From the NCBI RefSeq assembly GCF_014297445.1, contig NZ_JACORU010000016.1, positions 1 through 64,000 of the forward strand: 64,000 nucleotides of DNA, given 5' to 3'. Position numbers and translations under genes: made by a program. Origin of the DNA: Ramlibacter albus (lineage in GTDB: Bacteria > Pseudomonadota > Gammaproteobacteria > Burkholderiales > Burkholderiaceae_C). Each line of letters opens with the position of its first letter. Positions within the stretch are counted from its first letter, which is position 1. Below the pieces are notes generated by a model, which saw nothing but the letters and a program-made list of their open reading frames with translations, did no database searches and was not told the DNA's origin. Below are positions 8,792-17,754 of this stretch, piece by piece.

Positions 8792-10089
8792 AGCCCCTCC
8801 TCCTGCGCTCACGCCTCGTCCAGAAGGGCTTCTCGCTCGTCGAGCTGATGGTGGGCGTGGCGCTCACCATGGTGATCGCCGTCGCGCTGCTCACGCTCAT
8901 GACCAACGTGAGCCGCAACAACAGCGAGATGATGCGCACCAACTCCGTCATCGAGAACGGCCGCTTCACGCTGCAGCTGCTGGAAACCGACATCTCCCAG
9001 GGCGGCTTCTGGGCCGGCTACGTGCCCAAGTACGACGACATCACGATCACCACGGTGGCGCCGACGGACTTCCCGACCGCCGTGCCCGACCCGTGCCCGA
9101 TCGAGTCCGGCAACTGGCAGCAGCCGGCGGCCTGGTCGGCGGACTACAAGAACCAGCTCGTCACCATCCCCATCAGCGTGTACCCGGTGGGCTCCGACGG
9201 CATCTCGCCGGTGTGCGCGGGCACGAGCTCGCTGCAGGGGCCGCTCTATGGCACCACGTCCAACCCGGTCGTGCAGCCGTACACCGACGTCATCGTCGTG
9301 CGCCACGCCGCGCCGTGCGTCGCCAGCTCCACGGCCACCGACGAGGACTGCAAGGACACCTCCGGCAACGTCTTCTTCCAGAATGGCCGGTGCACCAACG
9401 CTTTCGTGCTGAGCGCCACCGCCGCCGACTTCACGCTGCAGAAGGGCGACTGCGCGACCACGGCGGACAAGTACCGCTTCGTGTCGACCATCTACTGGGT
9501 GCGGAAGTACTTCGCGACGGCCGGCGACGGCATCCCCACGCTCGTGCGCACGCGCTTCCAGACCTACGACGACAGCGGCACCACCAAGGTCAAGCACACC
9601 GGCACCGAAACGCTGGTCGATGGCATCGAGGCCCTGCGCGTGCAGCTGGGCGTGGACAACGTCAGCAAACCCACCACCTCCGGCGGGGCGGGCAATGCGC
9701 TCACGGCGGCGATGTTCACCGTGGTGCCGACTTTCCAGACCACGAGCAACACCTACACGCCCACGAACCGGGGCGACGGCAACGCCGACTCTTACGTCAC
9801 GTGCAGTTCCGGCACGGTGTGCTCGACGCTGTTCAACGTGGCCAACACCGTGTCCGTGAAGCTGTTCGTGCTGGCGCGCGCGCAGACCACCACGCCTTCG
9901 TTCACCGATTCCAAGTACTACTGCCTGTCGGGCACCTGCAGCCCGAGCAGCACGCCCTCGTGCGCGAGCCCCGGCGACAAGCTCACCGTCTACGGGCCGT
10001 ACTGCGACGGCTACAAGCGCCACACCTATGCCCAGACCGTGCGCATGATGAACATCTCCATGCGCCGCGAGGTGCCCGCATCATGGTGA
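8788..10089 (+). CDS. pilW: Type IV pilus minor pilin PilW
   Basis: A 433-residue minor pilin. The N-terminus KGFSLVELMVGVALTMVIAVALLTLM has the prepilin cleavage site and Glu+5; the next helix (NNSEMMRTNSVIENGRFTLQLL) with SQGGFWAGYV is characteristic of PilW. The long cysteine-rich C-terminal domain suits its place in the pilus tip with PilV, PilX and PilY1. It overlaps pilV by four bases and pilX by seven. Confidence 0.93.
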   Translation: MKPLLLRSRLVQKGFSLVELMVGVALTMVIAVALLTLMTNVSRNNSEMMRTNSVIENGRFTLQLLETDISQGGFWAGYVPKYDDITITTVAPTDFPTAVPDPCPIESGNWQQPAAWSADYKNQLVTIPISVYPVGSDGISPVCAGTSSLQGPLYGTTSNPVVQPYTDVIVVRHAAPCVASSTATDEDCKDTSGNVFFQNGRCTNAFVLSATAADFTLQKGDCATTADKYRFVSTIYWVRKYFATAGDGIPTLVRTRFQTYDDSGTTKVKHTGTETLVDGIEALRVQLGVDNVSKPTTSGGAGNALTAAMFTVVPTFQTTSNTYTPTNRGDGNADSYVTCSSGTVCSTLFNVANTVSVKLFVLARAQTTTPSFTDSKYYCLSGTCSPSSTPSCASPGDKLTVYGPYCDGYKRHTYAQTVRMMNISMRREVPASW

Positions 10090-10652
10090 CGCGCAGGGCC
10101 ACGGGCCGCCAGCAGGGCGCCGCGCTGATCATCGCGCTGATCGTCATCACGCTCGTCTCGCTCGTGGTGGTGGGCGCGTTCAACCTGAGCTCGTCCAACC
10201 TCAAGGGCGTGGCCAACACGCAGTTCCGCTCCGAGGGCATCTCGGCGGCCAACCTGTCCATCGAGCAGGTGGTCAGCGGCTCCTTCCTCGGCATCCTGGG
10301 CAGCACCCGCACGGTCGAATTCGACCTCGACGCCAACGGCACGGCCGACTACAAGGCCAAGGTGTACGTGCCGCAGTGCCCGCTGCGCGTGCGGCGCCTG
10401 CGCACGGACGCGCCCAGCGGCTACGAGACCAGCGACGGCGTGCCCATCCTCGCCGGCGAGTACACGGCCGACTACGAGCTGCGCTCCGTGGTGAGCTCGA
10501 CGGAGGGCGACACCAGCGGCACCGGCGTGTCGGTGACCGTGCGCGAAGGCGTGCGGGTGCCGATGTCCGAGACGGACTACCAGACCTACGTGAACACCAC
10601 GACCTGCACCACGGGCGCCAACCCGATCACGCTCATCACTTCGGGTGTCTGA
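10083..10652 (+). CDS. pilX: Type IV pilus minor pilin PilX
   Basis: A 189-residue protein with leader MVTRRATGRQQG followed by AALIIALIVITLVSLVVVGAFNLSSSN. The pilin helix lacks Glu+5, as is normal for PilX/GspK-type proteins that cap the fibre. The start codon lies inside the last codons of pilW. It is followed 27 bases later by pilY1, with which PilX is known to act in tip assembly. Confidence 0.9.
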   Translation: MVTRRATGRQQGAALIIALIVITLVSLVVVGAFNLSSSNLKGVANTQFRSEGISAANLSIEQVVSGSFLGILGSTRTVEFDLDANGTADYKAKVYVPQCPLRVRRLRTDAPSGYETSDGVPILAGEYTADYELRSVVSSTEGDTSGTGVSVTVREGVRVPMSETDYQTYVNTTTCTTGANPITLITSGV

Positions 10653-10679
10653 GCCCGGCGCCTTTCAGGGAGTATCGAC

Positions 10680-13600
10680 ATGACGCATCCTCGACGTTCC
10701 TGGCTGACCGCAGCCTTCGCGCTCTGCGCGCTCCTGCTGCACCCCGCCGCCCGCGCGGAGGACACGGACCTGTTCGTCAACCCGAACACGGGCTCGAGCG
10801 GGCAGGTGAACATCATGTTCATCATCGACAACCAGGCGCGCGGCACGAACAGTTCATCGACGAGCTACTGCAACATCGACTCGAGCGGCAACGTGTCGAC
10901 CACGTCGACCACCGCCAACGCCACGGCGATGAACCAGACGAGCTTCGGCACGATGCAGTGCGCGCTCTACTCGGCGCTCAGCTCGCTGTCCACCTCGGAC
11001 AGCACCGTGCAGTTCAACATCGCCATGATGGTGATGAACAGCACGGGCCAGAAGACGTTCAACCCGAACAACGCCAGCACCTCCGAGACCGGCGGCTCGT
11101 TCACCGGCGACTGCTCGGGCAGCGACGGCGGGTGCATTGTCGTCCCGCTGACGGGTTTCTCGACGAACGTCAAGCGCCAGCTGCTGTGGTGGATCAAGAA
11201 CTGGACCCTGAGCAACGCCAACCAGGGCCGCTGCAGCGGCACCGAGGCCAACTGCATCATCAAGGGCCCGACCGACGTCGCCAGCGGCGCCATGATGCAG
11301 GAAGCCTGGGCGTACCTGAAGGGCAAGACGGGCGTCTCCGGCCGGGTCTACACGGCGCCGACGACCGGCTGCAAGAGTTTCATCGTGTTCATCGGCAACT
11401 CGTACGACAGCAACCTGGTGATGGGCGACAAGACATCCGCCGGGCCGTACGCCCCGCTGAACGGCAGCTCGTCGACCGCCGGCAAGAACGCCTCCCCGGC
11501 GGCGACCACCGTCGAGAAGACACCGCTGGCCGAGAAGAACATCCGCTCCGAGTGGACCATCCGCAAGACGGTGTCGGGGGTGACGACCACCACCACCCAT
11601 ACCTGCTCGGGCACCAACAACAACCCGTTCTACGACTTCCCGGGCTCGGGCACGTGGTCGTCCACCGTGGAGGGTGCCGGCACCTACGGCATCAACTGGG
11701 CGCAGTACATGAACAACCAGCACGACATCAAGACGGCCACCATCGGGCTGCTGGGGCCCACGTGCAAGCCGGACTACCCGGTGTGGCTGGACAAGATGGC
11801 GAACGCGGGCGGCGCGCAGTACTACCCCGCCAACGACTACGAGACGCTGACCAACGCGATCAAGACCATCACCGCGCAGATCATCTCGGTGAACACGGTG
11901 TTCGCATCCGTGTCGCTGCCGGTGAGCGTGAACACGCAGGGCTCCTACCTGAACCAGGTGTACATCGGCATGTTCCGCCCCACCAGCGGCTACCTGCCGC
12001 GCTGGTACGGCAACCTCAAGCAGTACAAGCTGGCGTTCATCAGCAGCGTGCTCAAGCTCGTCGACGCCGACGGCACCGCAGCCATCAACACGGCGACGGG
12101 CTTCCTCACGGAGTGCGCGCGAAGCTTCTGGACGCCGACGTCCAGCACGGCGACGACGTACTGGACGCTGGACCACTCGCAGAACTGCTCCACCATCTCG
12201 GGCACCAGCGCGCTCGACTACCCCGACGGCAACGTGGTGGAAAAGGGCGGAAGCGCCTACATGGTGCGGCGCACGACCAAGGCACCTTCCGCGCGCACGG
12301 TCAAGACCTGCGGCACGACCCTGGCCACGTGCAAGAACAGCGGCGACTTCGTCGACTTCTCCACCACCGCGCTGAGCTCGGTGAACCCGTCGAACTTCGT
12401 GTCCGGCTGGGATTCGAACTACACTTCCGAGCGCGACAACCTGATCAACTTCGCGCGCGGCGAGAACTACCTGTCCGCCGTGGCCTCGGCGACTTCGCCG
12501 GCCCATGCGGGCATCCAGGCCGGCGACAACGAGCAGAACCTGGGCACCGGCAAATACCGCGCCTCGGTGCACGGCGACGTGATGCACTCCCGCCCGGTGG
12601 CGATCAACTACGGCACGGACTCGGCCCCGTCGGTGGTGGTGTACTACGGTGCGAACGACGGCATGCTGCACGCCATCAACGGCAACCAGACCGGCAACAT
12701 CGGCAGCATCGAGCCCGGCGACGAGATCTGGTCGTTCATGCCGCCCGAGTTCTATTCGAAGATCGCGAGGCTGTACCTGAACACCGAGCAGATCACCTTC
12801 AAGGGCTCGACCAACACCTCGGCCACCGCCAAGGACTACGGCATGGACGGCCCCTTCACGGCGTTCAGCGGCACCATCAGCGGCAGCGCCAAGAAGTACA
12901 TCTACGCCACGATGCGCCGCGGCGGCCGGGCGATCTACGCCTTCGACGTCACCACGGCCGGCAGCCCCACGCTGCTGTGGAAGGCGGGCTGCTCCAGCGC
13001 CAGCCTCTCGGTGTCGACCGACTGCACGATCACGGGCCAGAACTACAGCAGCATGGGCCAGACCTGGGCATCCGCGAAGGTCTTCTACGCCACCGGCTAC
13101 GGCTCGGGCAACACGCCGCTGCTGCTCATGGCGGGCGGCTACGACACGTGCGAGGACACCGACACGGGCAGCGCCAACCACAGCTGCACGTCGCCCAAGG
13201 GCAACCTGGTCTACGTGCTCGACGCCACCAACGGCAACATCGTGGCCAGCTTCCCGACAATCCCGGCGACCGGCACGTCGACCAGCGGCACCGGCCGCAG
13301 CATCATCGGCGACCCCACCATCGTCAACGACTCCAGCGGCAAGGCGCAGTACGCCTACATGGGCGACATGGGCGGCGTGGTCTACCGGCTCGACTTCCGG
13401 GCCACCAACAAGAACGACTGGTTCATGCAGCCGCTGGCCAAGCTCGGTTGCGGCGACGACACCAACGGCACCCTCACTGCCACCTGCACGGCCAACCGCA
13501 AGTTCATGTTCCAGCCCAGCGTGGTGAGTGCCGACGGCGTCAACTTCTACATCCTGATCGGCTCCGGCGACCGCGAGAAGCCCGTGTCGGCGTACACGGT

Positions 13601-14156
13601 GAGCGGCACGGTCAAGAACCACTTCTACGCCATCAAGGACCTGCCGGCGCAGGGCACCGCTTACCCGAGCAGCACGGCGACCACCGCGTGCGGCGCCGCC
13701 ATCATCTGCCTGGCCGCGCTGCAGAAGATCACGTACGACTCCTCGGCCACCGGCACCACGGTGGACAGCACCAAGCTGGGCTGGTACCTCACGATGGAAT
13801 CCACCGAGCAGGTCGTGACCTCCGCCGTGACGCAGTTCGGCATCACCAGCTTCAGCACGCACAAGCCGGCGGTGAGCAGCTCCAGCTGCACGAGCAACCT
13901 GGGCACCACGCGCGTCTACAACATCAGCTACCTCGACGCCACCACGCAGAACAGCACGGGCAACCGCTACGAGCACGTTTCCGGCGACGGACTGCCGCCG
14001 TCCCCGGTGGCCGGCAAGGTGGTCATCGACGGCGCGGCGGTGCCCTTCTGCATCGGCTGCAGCAAGGACTCGCCGCTGGAAGGCAAGAAGGCCGTGTCGG
14101 CGACCTCGATCAACCGCGCCCGTACCCGGCTATATTGGTACCTCGAGAAGAACTGA
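10680..14156 (+). CDS. pilY1: PilY1, type IV pilus tip adhesin/assembly protein
   Basis: A 1158-residue secreted protein with signal peptide (MTHPRRSW...HPAARA). The N-terminal third resembles the von Willebrand A region of PilY1, but the metal-site motif is degenerate (FIIDNQARGTNSSS in place of DxSxS). From about residue 630 it has the PilY1 beta-propeller: VVVYYGANDGMLHAIN, GDEIWSFMPPEFYSKIARLY, YIYATMRRGGRAIYAFDV and YMGDMGGVVYRLD. It ends with the family C-terminus containing GLPPSPVAGKVVIDG. PilY1 caps and regulates retraction of type IV pili and can mediate adhesion and surface sensing. Its stop overlaps the next pilin-like gene by one base. Confidence 0.94.
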   Translation: MTHPRRSWLTAAFALCALLLHPAARAEDTDLFVNPNTGSSGQVNIMFIIDNQARGTNSSSTSYCNIDSSGNVSTTSTTANATAMNQTSFGTMQCALYSALSSLSTSDSTVQFNIAMMVMNSTGQKTFNPNNASTSETGGSFTGDCSGSDGGCIVVPLTGFSTNVKRQLLWWIKNWTLSNANQGRCSGTEANCIIKGPTDVASGAMMQEAWAYLKGKTGVSGRVYTAPTTGCKSFIVFIGNSYDSNLVMGDKTSAGPYAPLNGSSSTAGKNASPAATTVEKTPLAEKNIRSEWTIRKTVSGVTTTTTHTCSGTNNNPFYDFPGSGTWSSTVEGAGTYGINWAQYMNNQHDIKTATIGLLGPTCKPDYPVWLDKMANAGGAQYYPANDYETLTNAIKTITAQIISVNTVFASVSLPVSVNTQGSYLNQVYIGMFRPTSGYLPRWYGNLKQYKLAFISSVLKLVDADGTAAINTATGFLTECARSFWTPTSSTATTYWTLDHSQNCSTISGTSALDYPDGNVVEKGGSAYMVRRTTKAPSARTVKTCGTTLATCKNSGDFVDFSTTALSSVNPSNFVSGWDSNYTSERDNLINFARGENYLSAVASATSPAHAGIQAGDNEQNLGTGKYRASVHGDVMHSRPVAINYGTDSAPSVVVYYGANDGMLHAINGNQTGNIGSIEPGDEIWSFMPPEFYSKIARLYLNTEQITFKGSTNTSATAKDYGMDGPFTAFSGTISGSAKKYIYATMRRGGRAIYAFDVTTAGSPTLLWKAGCSSASLSVSTDCTITGQNYSSMGQTWASAKVFYATGYGSGNTPLLLMAGGYDTCEDTDTGSANHSCTSPKGNLVYVLDATNGNIVASFPTIPATGTSTSGTGRSIIGDPTIVNDSSGKAQYAYMGDMGGVVYRLDFRATNKNDWFMQPLAKLGCGDDTNGTLTATCTANRKFMFQPSVVSADGVNFYILIGSGDREKPVSAYTVSGTVKNHFYAIKDLPAQGTAYPSSTATTACGAAIICLAALQKITYDSSATGTTVDSTKLGWYLTMESTEQVVTSAVTQFGITSFSTHKPAVSSSSCTSNLGTTRVYNISYLDATTQNSTGNRYEHVSGDGLPPSPVAGKVVIDGAAVPFCIGCSKDSPLEGKKAVSATSINRARTRLYWYLEKN

Positions 14157-14722
14157 TGAAGGGCCAGGCCATGCGCGCGCGCGGTTTCACGATGATCGAG
14201 CTGCTGGTCGTGGTGGCCGTGCTCGGCATCCTCGGCGCGATCGGCCTGCCTTCCTTCAAGTCCGCCTACCTCACGAACAAGCTCGCCGGCTACTCCAACG
14301 ACTTCGTCTCCGCGGCGCAGTTCGCGCGCAGCGAGGCGATCAAGCGCAATTTCCCGGTCACGCTGTGCGCCTCGTCGGACGGCGCCACCTGCACGAGCAG
14401 CCCGACGTCGTGGCAGCCGGGCTGGATCGTGAGGTGCCCGACCGACTCCACCGGCACGAGCTGCGTGTCGGGCGGCACCAGCACGCTCGTGCTGCTGAAG
14501 CACGAAGCCGTCAGCAGCAGCTTCGGCTTCACGACGACGACGCCCACGACCAGCGGCTACAGCATCAACTTCCCGGCCAACGGCGTCGGCTCGACCGAGT
14601 ACTCGGTGAAGCTGTGCTCCACCGACAGCAGCTACAACATCCAGTGGCGCGAGATCAAGATCATCGCCACCGGCCGCGCGAGCGTGACGCGCTACACCAC
14701 GGCGCCGAGCAGCTGCCCCTGA
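14156..14722 (+). CDS. FimT/GspH-family pseudopilin (first of three)
   Basis: A 188-residue minor pilin-like protein: MKGQAMRARG then FTMIELLVVVAVLGILGAIGLPSFKSAYL, so the prepilin site and Glu+5 are intact. The region FARSEAIKRNFPVTLCAS and GWIV match the FimT/GspH domain. It starts at tgATG on the pilY1 stop; a second ATG five codons in would give a shorter leader. FimT-type minor pilins bind DNA in natural transformation in some species, but no such role can be assigned here from sequence alone. Confidence 0.88.
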   Translation: MKGQAMRARGFTMIELLVVVAVLGILGAIGLPSFKSAYLTNKLAGYSNDFVSAAQFARSEAIKRNFPVTLCASSDGATCTSSPTSWQPGWIVRCPTDSTGTSCVSGGTSTLVLLKHEAVSSSFGFTTTTPTTSGYSINFPANGVGSTEYSVKLCSTDSSYNIQWREIKIIATGRASVTRYTTAPSSCP

Positions 14723-14734
14723 CACTACCCCGGC

Positions 14735-14751
14735 GTGTGCATACCGCACAC
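14735..14751 (+). terminator. Short hairpin after the pilus operon
   Basis: GTGTGC and GCACAC form a perfect 6-bp inverted repeat around a five-base loop just after the third-last pilus-cluster gene. There is no run of T after it, so it is at best a weak or Rho-assisted terminator or an mRNA-stabilising hairpin. Confidence 0.35.
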
Positions 14752-14808
14752 GAAAAGCCGGTCACCGTTTGCATGCGAAAGTAGTCGACGCGAACTAAGG
14801 TTCGGGCC

Positions 14809-15369
14809 ATGACACGGCTCGAACCCCAACCCCTGCAGCGCGGCTTCACGCTCACCGAACTCCTCGTCGTCCTGGCGGTCCTCGCCATCCTTGCCTGCCT
14901 CGGCGCGCCCGCGCTCGGGCAAGCCGGCGAGCGCATGGAGCTCGCCACGGCCAGCAACGACCTGCTCGCGAACCTGCGCCTCGCGCGCAACGAGTCGATC
15001 AAGCGGCGCGGCCGCGTGGCGCTGTGCAAGTCGGCCGACGGCAGCCGCTGCACGTCCACCGGCGGGTGGGAGCAGGGCTGGATCGTCTTCCACGACACCG
15101 ACAACGACGGCGTGCGGGACGAGGCCGAGCCCATCGTGCATCGCGTCGGCGCGTTGCCCGTCGGCTGGCGGCTCGCGGGCAATGCCAACGTGGCGCGCTA
15201 CATCTCGTACGACCCGTCGGGTACCACGAAGCTGCTGTCCGGCGCCTTCCAGGTCGGCACGCTCACCGTCTGCCACGCGTCCGCGGGCCCCACCGAGGCG
15301 CGGCAGGTCATCCTGAGCATCGCCGGGCGCCCGCGCATCCAGAAAACCACCGTCAAGAACTGCCCCTGA
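14809..15369 (+). CDS. FimT/GspH-family pseudopilin (second of three)
   Basis: A 186-residue prepilin-like protein. Leader MTRLEPQPLQRG is followed by FTLTELLVVLAVLAILACLGAPAL with Glu+5, then NLRLARNESIKRRGRVALCKS and GGWEQGWIVFHDTDNDGVRDEAEPI, a loop common in FimT/GspH proteins. It is separated from the pilY1 operon by 86 bases and may have its own promoter. It is clearly a paralogue of the next gene: the GGWEQGWI block and following acidic loop are shared. Confidence 0.88.
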   Translation: MTRLEPQPLQRGFTLTELLVVLAVLAILACLGAPALGQAGERMELATASNDLLANLRLARNESIKRRGRVALCKSADGSRCTSTGGWEQGWIVFHDTDNDGVRDEAEPIVHRVGALPVGWRLAGNANVARYISYDPSGTTKLLSGAFQVGTLTVCHASAGPTEARQVILSIAGRPRIQKTTVKNCP

Positions 15370-15377
15370 AGGAGCCA

Positions 15378-15890
15378 ATGACCATGAGAACCCTGCACAC
15401 CCTCTCGCGCCGTCCCCTGTGCCGCGGCATCGGCCTCGTGCGCTTCATCGCGATGCCGGGCCTGCTGGCCGCCGGCCTGTCGTGGGCGCTGCCCGCGCTG
15501 GACCAGGCGGCAGTCTCGATGAAGCTCAGCACCGCTTCGAACGTACTGCTCGACCAGCTCGCCAGTGCCCGCGCGCACGTGCAGCGCTCGGGCGGCCGCA
15601 TCGCCGCGTGCCGCTCCGACGATGGCGTGGCGTGCAGCCCGCAGGGCGGGTGGGAGCAGGGCTGGATCCTCTTCGAGGACGCGAACGGCGACGGCGTGCG
15701 TGGCAGCGGAGAAGGCGTGCTGGAGCGCGTCGCGGCCTTGCCGGGCGAGTTCCGGCTGCAAGGCAGCCTTGCCACCGGCGTGTTCACCCTGTGCAGCCGC
15801 GATGCGGGGCCCGGTGACGCGAGGCAGATCTCGCTGCACGGCGGGCTCGGGCCGCACGTGCGCAAGGTGCGCGTGAGTTCCTGCGTCTAG
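15378..15890 (+). CDS. FimT-like paralogue lacking the prepilin motif
   Basis: A 170-residue protein paralogous to the preceding FimT-like protein (shared GGWEQGWILFEDANGDGV block, RSGGRIAACRS, C-terminal DARQISL). At the expected cleavage site it reads CRGIGLVRFIAMPGLLAAGL: the FTLxEL motif is gone, position +5 would be Arg instead of Glu, and the helix has prolines. GGAG precedes the ATG at 15378; a second ATG lies at 15384. The reading frame is intact, so it is either a non-assembling secreted relative or an early decaying duplicate. It converges on nrdR with a two-base gap. Confidence 0.75.
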   Translation: MTMRTLHTLSRRPLCRGIGLVRFIAMPGLLAAGLSWALPALDQAAVSMKLSTASNVLLDQLASARAHVQRSGGRIAACRSDDGVACSPQGGWEQGWILFEDANGDGVRGSGEGVLERVAALPGEFRLQGSLATGVFTLCSRDAGPGDARQISLHGGLGPHVRKVRVSSCV

Positions 15891-15892
15891 AG

Positions 15893-16342
15893 CTAGCGGC
15901 GGATCTCGTCGATCACCGTCTTGAACTCGTCGAGGTCCTCGAAGCTGCGGTAGACGCTGGCAAAGCGCACATAGGCGACCTTGTCCAGCTTCTTCAGCTC
16001 GCGCATGACGAGCTCGCCGATGCGCGAGCTGGGGATCTCGCGCACGCCGAGGTTGAGCAGCTTCTCCTCGATGCGCTCCACCGCCGTGTCGATCTGCTCG
16101 GTGCTCACGGGCCGCTTGCGCAGCGCGAGGTTCATCGAGCCGAGCAGCTTCGCGCGTTCGTACTCGATGCGCCGGCCGTCCTTCTTGACGACGGCGGGGA
16201 AGGTGACGTCGGGGCGCTCGTAGGTGGTGAAGCGCTTCTCGCAGGCGCCGCACTGGCGGCGCCGCCGGATGAAGTCCCCGTCCTCGGCCATGCGCGTTTC
16301 CACCACCTGGGTGTCCGCATTTCCGCAGAAGGGGCATTTCAT
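15893..16342 (-). CDS. nrdR: Transcriptional repressor NrdR
   Basis: Zinc-ribbon/ATP-cone repressor that switches off ribonucleotide reductase genes when dATP is high. The 149-residue protein has CPFC...CGAC zinc ligands in the first 40 residues, the basic RRRRQCGACEKRFTTYER DNA-contact region, then the ATP-cone (VVKKDGRRIEYERAKL, and VAYVRFASVYRSFED near the end). It lies 10 bases after glyA on the same strand; glyA-nrdR is a recurrent neighbourhood and they are probably co-transcribed. Confidence 0.97.
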   Translation of the reverse strand: MKCPFCGNADTQVVETRMAEDGDFIRRRRQCGACEKRFTTYERPDVTFPAVVKKDGRRIEYERAKLLGSMNLALRKRPVSTEQIDTAVERIEEKLLNLGVREIPSSRIGELVMRELKKLDKVAYVRFASVYRSFEDLDEFKTVIDEIRR

Positions 16343-16352
16343 CTCATGGCCC

Positions 16353-17597
16353 TTACTTGTAGACCGGGAAGCGGCGGGTCAACGCATTGACCTGTTCACG
16401 CACCGCGGCGATGTTGGCCGCGTCGCGCGGCTTGTCGAGCACGTCCGCGATGAGGTTCGCCGTCATGCGCGCCTCTTCTTCCTTGAAGCCGCGCGTGGTC
16501 ATCGCCGGCGTGCCGATGCGCACGCCGCTGGTCACCATCGGCTTCTCGGGGTCGTTGGGGATCGCGTTCTTGTTGATCGTCATGTGGGCGTCGCCCAGCA
16601 CGGCCTCGGCTTCCTTGCCGGTGATGCCCTTGGCGCGCAGGTCCACCAGCATCACGTGGCTTTCCGTGCCGCCGCTGACGATGCGCAGGCCGCGCTTGGT
16701 CAGAGTCTCGGCCACCACCTGCGCGTTCTTCACGACCTGCTGCTGGTACGCCTTGAACTCGGGCGACAGCGCTTCCTTGAACGCAACCGCCTTCGCGGCG
16801 ATCACGTGCATCAGCGGGCCGCCCTGCAGGCCGGGGAAGATGGCGCTGTTGATCGCCTTCTCGTGCTGCGCCTTCATCAGGATGAAGCCGCCGCGCGGGC
16901 CGCGCAGGCTCTTGTGCGTGGTGGAGGTCACCACGTCCGCGTGCGGCACGGGGTTGGGATAAACGCCCGCGGCGATGAGCCCCGCGTAATGCGCCATGTC
17001 GACCATGAAGATCGCGCCGACGTCCTTCGCCACCTTGGCGAAGCGCTCGAAGTCGATGCGCAGCGAGTAGGCGGACGCGCCCGCGATGATCAGCTTCGGC
17101 TTCGCCTCGTGCGCCTTGCGCTCCATCGCGTCGTAGTCGATGGCTTCCTTGGCATCGAGGCCGTAGCTCACCACGTTGAACCACTTGCCGCTCATGTTCA
17201 GCGGCATGCCGTGGGTGAGGTGGCCGCCTTCGGCCAGGCTCATGCCCATGATGGTGTCGCCGGGCTTGAGGAAGGCCAGGAACACGGCCTCGTTGGCCTG
17301 CGCGCCGGAGTGCGGCTGCACGTTGGCGGCCTCGCTGCCGAAGATCTGCTTGATGCGGTCCAAGGCCAGCTGCTCGGCCACGTCGACGTTCTCGCAGCCG
17401 CCGTAGTAGCGCTTGCCGGGGTAGCCCTCGGCGTACTTGTTGGTCAGCTGCGTGCCTTGGGCGGCCATGACGGCGGGCGAGGCGTAGTTCTCGCTGGCGA
17501 TGAGCTCGATGTGCTCTTCCTGGCGCTTGTTCTCGGCCTGGATGGCGGCCCACAGCTCGGGGTCGGTTTGCTCGATGAGGATGTTGCGGTCGTACAT
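16353..17597 (-). CDS. glyA: Serine hydroxymethyltransferase
   Basis: Interconverts serine and glycine while charging tetrahydrofolate with a one-carbon unit. The 414-residue protein is the normal length, starts MYDRNILIEQTDPELW, and contains HIELIASENYASPAV, YPGKRYYGGCENVD and the PLP-lysine motif VTSTTHKSLRGPRGG. The ATG at 17597 is preceded by AGGA nine bases upstream. The leader holds a ZTP riboswitch (17641-17750), tying expression to ZMP/ZTP, the signal of 10-formyl-THF shortage. Confidence 0.97.
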   Translation of the reverse strand: MYDRNILIEQTDPELWAAIQAENKRQEEHIELIASENYASPAVMAAQGTQLTNKYAEGYPGKRYYGGCENVDVAEQLALDRIKQIFGSEAANVQPHSGAQANEAVFLAFLKPGDTIMGMSLAEGGHLTHGMPLNMSGKWFNVVSYGLDAKEAIDYDAMERKAHEAKPKLIIAGASAYSLRIDFERFAKVAKDVGAIFMVDMAHYAGLIAAGVYPNPVPHADVVTSTTHKSLRGPRGGFILMKAQHEKAINSAIFPGLQGGPLMHVIAAKAVAFKEALSPEFKAYQQQVVKNAQVVAETLTKRGLRIVSGGTESHVMLVDLRAKGITGKEAEAVLGDAHMTINKNAIPNDPEKPMVTSGVRIGTPAMTTRGFKEEEARMTANLIADVLDKPRDAANIAAVREQVNALTRRFPVYK

Positions 17598-17640
17598 GTG
17601 CGGCAGTCCTATTGAAGACTCGAGGTCCCTGTGGCCAGGG

Positions 17641-17750
17641 CTGCCCAGGCGAACGGCGGATCGCGGTGGTTCCGCGGTGCGCTTCCCAGTGGTGAACCCA
17701 CGTCAGCGGCGGCCGAAGGGGCCGCGCCTATCGCCAGTCGCGCACGCCGC
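17641..17750 (-). promoter_or_regulatory. ZTP riboswitch (pfl motif) in the glyA leader
   Basis: Read on the minus strand, the leader contains the conserved ZTP-riboswitch blocks in order: GUGCGCGACUGGCGA, then ACGUGGGU...ACCACUGGGAAGCGCAC, a variable linker stem, and GCCGUUCGCCUGGGCA. GUGCG and CGCAC form the P1 stem, and the CGCCUGGGCA block is the near-invariant 3' half that makes the pseudoknot and ZMP pocket. Downstream (17600-17641) are a CCCTG-GCCA-CAGGG hairpin and an AGTC/GACT pair that overlaps the AGGA ribosome site, a plausible translational expression platform. The class is known upstream of glyA, purH and folD genes; the mechanism here is inference. Confidence 0.93.
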
Positions 17751-17754
17751 CAGT

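Noticed and set aside
10854..13976. A 1040-codon open frame on the minus strand opposite pilY1
   Set aside because: Composition is dominated by Arg/Val/Ala/His as expected from the complement of GC-rich codons; pilY1 on the other strand has clear domains and junctions.
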